64,000 nucleotides of DNA, taken from assembly GCF_037176765.1 (NCBI RefSeq), contig NC_090023.1, forward strand, positions 102,394,366 to 102,458,365, written 5' to 3'. A model generated the notes under the pieces. The model saw nothing but the letters and a program-made list of their open reading frames with translations, was not told the DNA's origin and made no database searches. Of the stretch, positions 23,701-31,630 are shown piece after piece; position 1 is the first letter of the stretch; each line of letters starts with the position of its first letter. This DNA comes from Anolis sagrei. Its lineage: Eukaryota; Chordata; Lepidosauria; Squamata; Anolidae. Position numbers and translations under genes: made by a program.

Positions 23701-25248
23701 ATCACCTAACCAGAGTGGTTTAGGGCATGACCACCCTACTTAAAAACAAAAAGCTCCTCAACTTGCCCATTTGTTCCAATAGTTTGAGACAATGCACCTT
23801 AAACTATGTAGGCACTGACAACTTCTCCCACAATGCTGTGATGGGAAACTGCACCGGGCAACACATGAAAAGTCCTGCCTCTTATTTTCTGTATCATGTT
23901 TCAGCAGAATTTTTATTCAAATATCCCTGTAATTAGATATAACAACAGAAATCTTTCTTTCAAAAGTCCAGTTTACATGCACTGAATCAATATAAGCTAA
24001 AAGTCTATGCTGTTTTATTTTCTGAACACTATAACAGCATGAGCTCCAGTCAGAGCTGATATTAATACCCAATTACAACACTGTGAACGCTCTGATCTAC
24101 ACTGCCATATAATACAGCTTCAACTTGCATTATATGACCGTGTAGCTGGGCTCTACATCTGCACACACTACCAGCATACACTACTGTCTCCAACAGGTCT
24201 GGGTTTTTTAAAATAATAACTGGTTTTTGTCAATTTTTCTTACATTTTTGGCTACAATATTGTGGCATGTTCTAGTACAGGACAAGGTGCATGGGGAGGG
24301 GACACCAAGAATTAATGCATCAGGTGACATCAATGAAGAGCTTTCCAACTGTGTGGTAGGACTTGTTAGTGCAGTGGTTCTCAACCTGTGGGTCCCCAGG
24401 TGTTTTGGCCTACAACTCTCAGAAATCCCAGCCAGTTTACCAGCTGTTAGGATTTCTGAGAGTTGAAGGCCAAAACATCTCGGGACCCACAGGTTGAGAA
24501 CCACTGTGTTAGTTGTAGTGTGTAAGTTTGTCACGTGAACATAATAAGAAACCTGAGTCTATGTGAAATGAATGGTTTCCATGAGGTTTACAATTTATGT
24601 ATGCGCCCGTACCTTTTATAAAGGGTTGGCTTAACCTCTGCTTTGCTTGTAAAACTGAATTGATGTGCCGCGAAATGGTGCAAGTCTAAAAAAAGGTGTG
24701 TCACCAACATAAAATGTTGGGAAAGCTCTTGTCTCACCTGACCACAAATTCCTACACAGCTTCAACATTTGTACACTTCAGGACTGTTTAGGTGAAACCT
24801 TAGTAGTCATGTATTTAATACTGTCACTTCATCTGGAGGGGCAATTACCCTACAGAAAAGGAAAGGCCCCCAGCTGCATAAGGCAATGGTTTGGGACTTC
24901 AAATCCCAGAAGCCCCTGCCAGATTGGACAACTGTCAGGAATTCTGGGAGCTGAAGTCCAAAACACCCAGAGGACCAGGCATCAGGGAAAGCATGTCAGG
25001 CTGCCTGGTGTGAGAAGTGGGATCGGCCTCCTATTTATCCCTCACTGGCTCCTTCCTCGCTTGCTTTTTTCCTAGAAGCGCCAAAAGGGCCTGAGGCTGT
25101 TAGGAATGCTGGGAGTTGGAGTCCAAAGGGGCGCCTGGGCCTCTACCTGGATGACGCAGCTGCTCTCGATCAGGCACGTGCGCAAGTCCTCGCGCACCCC
25201 CGAGCACGCGCGCCCGCCCTGCTCCTTCTCTTCGTAGTACTTGGGCAT
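20727..25248 (-). CDS. COA5: Cytochrome c oxidase assembly factor 5
   Basis: Three coding exons: 25147-25248 (start MPKYYEEKEQGG), 22120-22203 (EGKSPKLCLKEGHC) and 20727-20768 (LDNRARFRGRKGY and stop). All junctions are phase 0 with GT donors and AG acceptors. The 75-aa product compares with 74 aa in human. COA5 (yeast Pet191) is a small twin-Cys protein of the mitochondrial intermembrane space needed to assemble respiratory complex IV. Cysteines at 15 and 25 form CX9C, 31 and 42 CX10C, 48 and 58 CX9C, so the fold-defining set is kept. The second exon is less like the human one around residues 49-54 (RGLLVS where human has roughly NSLKYA), although FFECKRS follows intact. The gene shares a divergent promoter with UNC50. 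Each exon is too short to show as a long frame; I found them by family match and splice sites. Confidence 0.95.
21139..21263. mobile_element. Palindromic hAT MITE, family C (COA5 intron 2)
   Basis: Ends CAGTGTTTCTCAAATTGTG and, inverted, CAGAGTTTCTTAAAC; the arms share TGTTTTGGACTTCAGCTCCC. Flanks TTCTAGAG and GTCTAGAC keep TCTAGA in common, a decayed 8-bp duplication. Related pieces lie at 21546, 24880 and in the palindrome at 25422. Confidence 0.75.
21546..21650. mobile_element. hAT MITE family C, right end lost
   Basis: CAGTATTTCTAAAACTGTGC followed by TTTTGGACTTCAGCTCCCAG and the inverse GGAGCTGAAGTCC; the outer right arm is missing. Confidence 0.65.
22455..22515 (-). repeat. LINE 3' tail fragment
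   Basis: TATTTATTTATTTATG followed by ATTTCTATCCCATCTTTCTC is the inverse of a LINE end with an AAATA tail. Confidence 0.5.
22640..23102 (+). mobile_element. L2-type LINE 3' end
   Basis: The coding part matches the C-terminus of the element at 48038: CTCTCGGTCCCGCAACCGTC, GGTGGGGACAAGAGAGAGGG, TTGGAACTCGCTCCCCAGG. The 3' UTR ends with a GGGGAAACGGTGGCAAGATA motif and an AATAAAGTTGTTG tail. 5'-truncated, in COA5 intron 1. Confidence 0.75.
24372..24506. mobile_element. 135-bp palindromic hAT MITE, family A
   Basis: CAGTGGTTCTCAACCTGTGG ends and a palindromic body, flanked by TGTTAGTG and TGTTAGTT (7 of 8 match). In COA5 intron 1. Confidence 0.9.
24880..24980. mobile_element. hAT MITE family C fragment
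   Basis: GGGACTTCAAATCCCAGAAG and GAGCTGAAGTCCAAAACACC form a stem around GACAACTGTCAGG. The terminal repeats are lost. Confidence 0.55.
25084..25127. repeat. Extra copy of promoter palindrome arm
   Basis: GGGCCTGAGGCTGTTAGGAA and following bases match the right arm of the palindrome at 25422-25553 with two differences over 44 bp. It stands 14 bp inside COA5 intron 1, next to the donor at 25145-25146. Confidence 0.8.
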
Positions 25249-25305
25249 CGCGGCCGAGGAGCGACCCCCCGCCCTCTTCCTCCTCCCTCGGCTTCGGCCT
25301 TAGTT

Positions 25306-25317
25306 TGCGCATGCGCA
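25306..25317. promoter_or_regulatory. NRF1 site upstream of COA5
   Basis: TGCGCATGCGCA is a perfect 12-bp palindrome and an ideal NRF1 motif, 58 bp upstream of the COA5 start codon. NRF1 drives many nuclear genes for respiratory chain assembly, which fits COA5. Function is inferred from motif and position only. Confidence 0.75.
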
Positions 25318-25421
25318 CGGAAGGCCACGCCCCTTTCCAGCCTAGGCCGCCTGTACCTGACTCGTAGAGCTATAAAATTAAAGACACACCCGTAATTTTA
25401 CAGACTACGATCTCCTAGTAT

Positions 25422-25553
25422 TTTTGGACTTCAACTCCCAGCATTCCTAACAGCCTCAGGCCTTTTCCTTTTCCCCCTCAGCCGCTTAAGCGGCTGAGGG
25501 GGAAAAGGAAAGGGCCTGAGGCTGTTAGGAATGCTGGGATTTGAAGTCCAAAA
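25422..25553. repeat. 132-bp near-perfect palindrome in divergent promoter
   Basis: Two 66-bp arms meet with no spacer at CTTAAG (25485-25490). Pairing base by base leaves only two mismatches (25435/25540 and 25463/25512). The outer arms carry GACTTCAACTCCCAGC, which is hAT MITE family C material; the inner arms CCTTTTCCCCCTCAGCCG are not seen in the other copies. It lies between the COA5 and UNC50 start regions. Confidence 0.9.
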
Positions 25554-25639
25554 CACCTGAGGGCATTGAGCCACGGCATCGCACTCCACAACGCAGGCGC
25601 ACTCAAGGCCTGCTTGTCAAGACTACCCGTCACGCACCG

Positions 25640-25744
25640 CAGCGACAGGGAAAGTTCTCTCGCGCGACTGGCGGGCGCTTTGCGCCTGCGCTCTGCCGCC
25701 TTCTTCCCGGAAGACGCTGAAAGAGAAGGGAGAGGACAGCTGGT
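25640..25744 (+). promoter_or_regulatory. UNC50 promoter and 5' UTR exon
   Basis: CpG-rich, with an NRF1-like TGCGCCTGCGC (25681-25691) and an ETS/GABP-type TTCCCGGAAG (25704-25713). A donor-like GTGAGT follows at 25745-25750, so a non-coding first exon probably ends at 25744 and joins the acceptor at 30517-30518. The transcription start is not visible. The CpG island continues to about 25960. Confidence 0.65.
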
Positions 25745-26287
25745 GTGAGTTGGCAGCGTTCGGAGGGACGCTCCCTTCTCCTTCGCGGGGCGCGCGGCTG
25801 CTTCCTAGGAGCCCTTCGAGCGCCCCCCACTGACAGAAAGGGGCGGGGCTTGGAGGCGGCGCGTGAGGGGCATAACGGTAGGCAGGCGCGCGAGTTCTTT
25901 CCTCGGGTTCTCAAGCAGCCCCCCCTCCCCACACGGGAGCACGGAGGCAGCTTGGCACCACTCGCACTGCCATGGCTCAAGGCTGGGAAATCATAAAAGA
26001 GCTGTCGTTTGGAGAGGCTACAACTCCCAGGCTGTGTTGTTTTGCCTCAACCCTCTTCCTCCTTAGATCAGTCCACTTCCACTTTTTTATTCCTTGTTGT
26101 TGTTGTTGTTAGTAGGTTAGACTAGAACTCTTTCCCTCCTGCTGTGTTTCCACAACATCTATTATGCTGGGAACCTGATCTCCTCTCCTTACAAAGGAAC
26201 ACTTGAAAGACATACAAAGGAAAGTTGGTTACCTGGTAAGAGTTAATAGAGCTATATGATGAGGCAGCCTGGAATCTCTAAATATGG

Positions 26288-26517
26288 ATTGTTGTAAGTT
26301 TTTCGGGCTGTATGGCCATGTTCCAGAAGCATTCTCTCCTGATGTTTCGCCTGCATCTATGACAGGCATCCCCAGAGGTTGAAACTTCACAACCTCTGAG
26401 GATGCCTGCTATAGATGCAGGTGAAACGTCAAGAGAGAATGCTTCTGGAACATGGCTAAGCAGCCTGAAAAACTTACGACAACTCAGCGATTCCAGCCAT
26501 GAAAGCCTTTGACAATA
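26288..26517. repeat. Fold-back repeat, two-armed copy
   Basis: Left arm GTAAGTTTTTCGGGCTGTAT and CTCCTGATGTTTCGCCTGC, right arm the inverse with GATGCAGGTGAAACGTCAAG and GATTCCAGCCATGAAAGCC. In UNC50 intron 1. Same family as 10756. Confidence 0.8.
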
Positions 26518-26681
26518 TCTCTAAATGTTTTGCAGCATGATTAAAGCAGAATCTCAGTAAAAAGTAATGCATAGGCTGTAATGGAAGTATTGTATCTTCC
26601 TCCTTCCCTTGAGTAATAATAATAATAATTTATTTATTTGACTAGTCATATGACCATTTCAAAATACAACACACCTGCAGG

Positions 26682-26940
26682 AGGCCATAGCAACACCTCT
26701 TTGGCCCTGTTGCCTTACAACTCCTAGGCAGGATGCCTCCATGACCACACAACTTCGTGCTGAGAGTATTTCAACGGCCTAACTGCCCACCGCCAGCCAT
26801 AGCAACACCTGCGCGGGGCCATAGCAACACCCCTTCGCTCCTGCTGCCTTACAGCTCCTGGACAGGACACCTCCATGGCCACATAACCTTGTGGCAGTAC
26901 TTCAACGGCCTAGCAGCCTGGCCATAGCAACACCTATTGA
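26682..26940. repeat. Minisatellite-like tandem units
   Basis: GGCCATAGCAACACC occurs four times (about 26683, 26793, 26817 and 26920). Two long units share TGCCTTACA-CTCCT, CCTCCATG-CCACA and TTCAACGGCCTA; two shorter ones are partial. Unit size is about 100-125 bp. Imperfect, CpG-containing, origin unknown. Confidence 0.65.
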
Positions 26941-26964
26941 ATTACTCCTTTTGTCTTAATTGTA

Positions 26965-27042
26965 CAGGGTTAGTCAAAATGAATAGGCCAATATATATGT
27001 ATAATATATATATTATTGGCCTATTCATTTTGACTAACCCTG
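26965..27042. mobile_element. 78-bp mariner-type MITE hairpin
   Basis: CAGGGTTAGTCAAAATGAAT at the left and its exact inverse at the right, around an AT-rich loop; TA dinucleotides flank both ends (26963-26964 and 27043-27044). The TA duplication and terminal motif fit Tc1/mariner. Nearly perfect arms imply a young insertion. Confidence 0.85.
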
Positions 27043-27099
27043 TATTACATCAAGACCAGAATGAAATCCAAAGAAAATAGCACACAAATCTGAAACAAT

Positions 27100-27172
27100 T
27101 ATATCTTGTAAGCTGCTCTGAATACCCTTCAGGGTGAGAAGCACAGCATATAAATGAAATAAATAAATAAAT
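27100..27172 (+). repeat. LINE 3' tail
   Basis: TTGTAAGCTGCTCTGAATAC, CCTTCAGGGTGAGAAG and an AAATAAATAAATAAATG tail: a short L2-like end. Confidence 0.6.
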
Positions 27173-27204
27173 GACAAGGCAGCAGCTGACCTTCTATTTA
27201 CAGT

Positions 27205-27600
27205 CAAAATCTTATTTTCCTGGTTCTTCTTTCAGGAAATGTGCCCTTTTCTTGATAGCTTTCAGAATACAAAGACTTATTCTGATTATGGTGGATCTTT
27301 CCTGTCCTTGCAAGAGGAATGTCAGAAGATCATTTCTGTTGGGGGACCTAAAGTTGGATAATATTGGATGAAAATACCTGTATCGCAGTTCAGTATATGC
27401 TGTACAGTCAATCAGGAAATGTTCAATATCTTCCACAGTTTGTTCTCCCCATACGCAGCATCTCTAACTTATTGGGATGTTACAGTAATGCCCAGTTTGC
27501 ATCAAAATTCTGAGTTGTTCAAACCTAGCCCTAGTATATATTCTTCTTAATATAATATATTCTTGAGTTAAGAAGTGAATTCATTTATTAAGTTCTGGTT
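27205..27600 (-). pseudogene. LINE C-terminal region fragment
   Basis: The minus frame 27212-27436 has EHFLIDCTAYTELRYRY, the Cys/His ending typical of LINE ORF2 C-termini. It appears to continue the RT remnant at 28601-28966 and would be one copy broken up by later insertions. Confidence 0.55.
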
Positions 27601-27624
27601 TGATGCTGCATCTCTGGCCCTTGC

Positions 27625-27710
27625 AGACAGGCCCTATATCCCAGGTTCTCTGTTTATCCCAGATTTTCTGGCAATGCGAACTCATATAATCCAGTTTAAA
27701 AAAGAAAACT
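27625..27710. repeat. hAT MITE family D fragment
   Basis: AGACAGGCCCTATATCCCAG and AATCCAGTTTAAA match one end of the family at 58971 and 62735. Confidence 0.5.
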
Positions 27711-28044
27711 TTAACCCAAGCCAACCCAAACTCTCCCTATGTGGTTTTATTGTGCCAAAATCAGCAAAACGTAGCAGCGAGTGCTACAGATCCTACAGTC
27801 TTTACAAGTAATATGTTAGATGTGCTTTTAATCTTTTTAAAAAAATGATGTAGGTGACTGTATTTTGATAATGAATGGGCTGAATGGAAACTGCATGCAG
27901 ATTAAAATGTAATCTGAGTCCTACGCCACATGGGCAAGTCATGGCTTTGGAGTTGAAAACATAGTGGGCACACTTCTGCCTCATAAATGCAAAAATGGCC
28001 TTGCTGACCATAAAAAATTCCAGCATCCATATTATGGAGATATT

Positions 28045-28170
28045 TTGTTGTTGTTCATAGTTGCCAAGTCTGCTGTGAATGAGAGACCTCCAAGTCACTC
28101 TATCCTCAACAGCCCTGCTAAGTTCTTAAAGACTCGGGGCTATTTCCTTCTTAGTGGAGTCTTATTTCTA
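28045..28170 (+). repeat. SINE-like fragment
   Basis: GTTGTTGTTCATAGTTGCC, GAGACCTCCAAGTCACTCTA and GACTCGGGGCTATTTCCTTC are part of a lizard interspersed repeat I recognise only loosely. Low-grade call. Confidence 0.35.
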
Positions 28171-28251
28171 TTGCAGTTTTCCTCTTCCTAATTTTTCCCA
28201 TTTTACCAAATATTGTTGTATTTTCTAATGAGTTCTGCTGTCCCTATAAGC

Positions 28252-28386
28252 CAGTGGTTCTCAACCTCTTGGTCCCTAGGTGTTTTGGCTTACAACTCCC
28301 AGAAATCCCAGCCAGTTTACCAGCTGTTAGGATTTCTGGGAGTTGGAGGCCAAAACATCTGGGGACCCACAGGTTGAGAACCACTG
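28252..28386. mobile_element. 135-bp palindromic hAT MITE, family A
   Basis: Same ends, body and length as 24372. The 8-bp flanks CTATAAGC and CAAGTCTA do not match, so the duplication has decayed or the site is recombined. In UNC50 intron 1. Confidence 0.85.
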
Positions 28387-28600
28387 CAAGTCTAGCCAAG
28401 CTGATGGCATTATTTGGAAGCACAGGGCTGTAAATGCTTTTCTAAGGGTTTACAGATGTTAAGTCTTGAAGATACTGTTGACAATATTGCTCACTCTTTA
28501 GTAGATGATATTAAGTAGTGAAACCTTGCTGTTTACTACACTACAAGTTGTCAGTTGCATCCATCTCAAAGTTTTTATCTCTAATCACCTTCTTGTCCAA

Positions 28601-28975
28601 CTACATTAGGGTTGTTGTTGACCCATCAAAATACTGAAGGAGCAGGGCCAACCAGTATTGAGCCCAACCTCCCTTCTTATATTGCTCCATCAAGCATTCC
28701 TTTATTATACTCTCGTTCTCCATTTCCAGAAGGCTCTTCCCATATGAGATGTTAAGCTTATGCATTCTGATCTTAAGTGAGGGAAGATCCAATTCAAGCC
28801 TTAACAAGGCAGATGGTGTCCCGGGGGGAAGGGCTAAAAGAGCTCTTACAAACTTATTCTGGATACATTCAACCTGCTTTGTGTTACCCAGTCCCCATAT
28901 TTCCACTTTGTAGAACAATTGTGGTACAATTTTAGTTGTAGAGATCTTAATTGGGGGATATAGCAAGGAACCCCT
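28601..28975 (-). pseudogene. LINE RT-adjacent region, partial
   Basis: The minus frame reads QNKFVRALLALPPGTPSALL and LELDLPSLKIRMHKLN, motifs of the region after the RT core in a non-LTR LINE whose clade I cannot fix. Truncated at both sides. In UNC50 intron 1. Confidence 0.6.
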
Positions 28976-28978
28976 TTG

Positions 28979-29240
28979 TATTGTTGAAGGCTTTCATGGC
29001 CGGAATCACTGGGTTCTTGTAGGTTTTTTCGGGCTATAAGGCCATGTTCTAGAGGCATTTTCTCCTGATGTTTCGCCTGCATCTATGGCAAACATCTTCA
29101 GAGGTAGTGAGGTCTGTTGGAACTAGGAAAATGGGTTTATATATCTGTGGAATGACCAGAGTGGTGCAAAGGGCTCTTGTCTGCTGGAGCTAGGTGTGAA
29201 TGTTTCAACCCCATTATTTTCCCAAAGATTAGAATTGGTT
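28979..29240. repeat. Fold-back repeat family, long single arm
   Basis: TTGAAGGCTTTCATGGCCGG, then GCCATGTTCTAGAGGCATTT and TTTCGCCTGCATCTATGGC, continuing further than other copies with GGTCTGTTGGAACTAGG and GTGTGAATGTTTCAACCCC. Confidence 0.65.
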
Positions 29241-29373
29241 TTGCTGACCTCTAGGCATATAATTTGGCTGCCTTTATATGACACTTCCAGTTATCGTAAT
29301 TGCAACTAGCTATAGTGTTCCTGTCACGTTAAAGCTTTTGACAGAAGTGAATTTAAGGACAAAAGTCCTGGGA

Positions 29374-29565
29374 TGTCCTTACACTGTACAATTAATACAG
29401 TTGGACACCACTTTTAACTGCCATGGTTCCCTACTATAGAATCCTGGGGGTTGTAGTTTGTTGCAGTGCCATCTGTCTTTAGCAGAAAAGGCTAAAGACT
29501 TTGTGAATCTGCAACTCCTAGCATTCTACCACATTAAAGTGGTGTCGTCCAGTGTAGTTTACTCA
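29374..29565. mobile_element. hAT-like MITE, family B
   Basis: TTACACTGTACAATTAATAC, ACACCACTTTTAACTGCCAT at the left and AAAGTGGTGTCGTCC at the right; palindromic overall. In UNC50 intron 1. Confidence 0.7.
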
Positions 29566-29594
29566 TAGGAATGTCAGCTCTTTAAATCTTCTGT

Positions 29595-29770
29595 TATAGC
29601 CTTGTTTGTTGTACGCTTTCAAGTCATTTCTACCATATTACTAAGAACCTTGTTCAGAAGGGGTTTGCTTTTCTCTGAGGCTGGAAAAGCGTGACTTGCC
29701 CAAGTTCACCCAGAGGATTTCCATGGCTGGGGTGGTTTTTAAACCCTGGTATCCAGAGTCAGTTTAAAAA
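29595..29770 (-). repeat. tRNA-SINE, minus orientation
   Basis: Tail-side word ACGCTTTCAAGTCATTTCTA, body CTTTTCTCTGAGGCTG, and a head-side TAAACCCTGGTATCCAGAG. It is the inverse of the element at 4726, moderately diverged. Confidence 0.6.
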
Positions 29771-30522
29771 AAACAAAACTCTGGGCATGTCAGGATTAAA
29801 AAAACAAGTATAGCTAAGTGCCAGGAGAATGTAATTGTATGCATGCTGACAAGAAAGCAAACTTCATTAGAGTCCAAATACGTTGATGACTGGGTTATGA
29901 GCCTCATGAACTTTCCCTAACTGGTTTTGTAGCATGGCTGCTAGTATTTTATTTATTTGTTATTTTCTGTTTTTCTAGACTAGAACCAAAAGCAGCTCAC
30001 AAGACTAAAGACAAATGTAGATTTTTTAAACAATAGAAAAGAGCAATATAAGTAAAAACAGAGAAATATTGTAATGCTAAAGCATCATTAAAATATTAAT
30101 GTTAACACACAACTGCAGTTTAAAGTGCATCCGTTTAAACAGTAATAGTAGCAATTTGTTTTAAAAAATGTTCTCTGCTACCAGCCAGTTGCTACAAGGC
30201 TACCTAAATAAAAAAGTATTTGCATGCTCATAGAACAAAAACACAGATAGAGCCTCGCATCCCTTGACAGAAAGTGTGGCCACAGACACCACATCCTACT
30301 CAGTAAAGAAAATACAAAAAATTACCTTGCTATTACATGCATAACAGTGGAATCTGATAAATAAGAGATGCAACAATGGAATCCCATTAATAAGTCTGTT
30401 TCTTTGGATTTGTTCCCTCGTAAGTGTGTTCGTCTTGGCAGCCTAAACATGACCACTTCCATTTTTTTTTACTTTACCATATGTCATATTTTAACAACCT
30501 TTTACTTTATCTTTTTAGCAAG

Positions 30523-31584
30523 ATGTTGCCTACCACCTCCCTTAATTCCCGAGATCATGGCAATGGATCTTTAAACTCGAGGGAGGCAGCAAGGCACACA
30601 GCTGGGGCAAAGCGCTACAAATATCTGAGAAGACTCTTCCACTTCCGGCATATGGACTTTGAGTTTGCTCTCTGGCAGATGCTCTACCTCTTCACTTCAC
30701 CCCAGATGGTGTATAGAAACTTTCAGTACAGAAAACAAACAAAAGACCAGTGGGCAAGAGATGACCCAGCCTTCCTTGTATTGCTGAGTATCTGGCTCTG
30801 TGGTGAGTACATGAGGAATTTGTGGGACGGCTTGTAATCCAAGTACATCAGGGCAACATATTCGGTTAAAGCTAGGTTTGATGTGGATATCAGGCACTTT
30901 GTGCAGAGAAGTTATTATATAAAACTTGTGTTTGTGCTTACCATTTACGTAATTGAATCATTTATGTGCATTACATCATCATTGTTGCCTCATCAACGAA
31001 GACAGTGCTGTTACAGTGAACTACAGATTGCAGTACACTCAGGATTTTTACATTGATAAAGCTTACTTTACTTCAATGTAATTTCTTTTTCCCCAAATAA
31101 TAAATTTTATTAGTAAAAAAAGGAAAAAGAATGATATACATTTACAATCAGAACACACAACATACAAAGACAGTAACAAGCACAGTAGACAAGACAGTGC
31201 CTCCATTCCCGCACCTGTGAACCCACCACCTTGTATGGCTTTTTTTAAAACCACCCACATTGTACGCAAATATTCTACACAACCAATCTCATTGTCCTCT
31301 TCTGGCTTAATTTTTTTCTCCAGTTAGTGTAATTTCCTTACATAAGTAATGTATGAGCAAGACTTTAATCTGTCACAGATTCTCCCCAATAATTTGTTGA
31401 TATTTTAAATTGTGTCCCTTAAAGACTGTGGTACAAAAGAACTAAAAGATGCTGACATTTTTTCTATCCATTAGGTTGGGCAACTGTGGGCCCATCTACA
31501 GTTTGAAGCTAGTTTCAAACTGTGGCAGCCAGATAACAAACTCCCACAAAAGCACACAAAAGAAAGACCTTAATATGCATCAGG

Positions 31585-31630
<46 letters not shown>

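Noticed and set aside
25100-25318. 72-codon minus frame over COA5 exon 1
   Set aside because: It is a shifted frame. The true COA5 frame starts at 25248 and is spliced at 25147.
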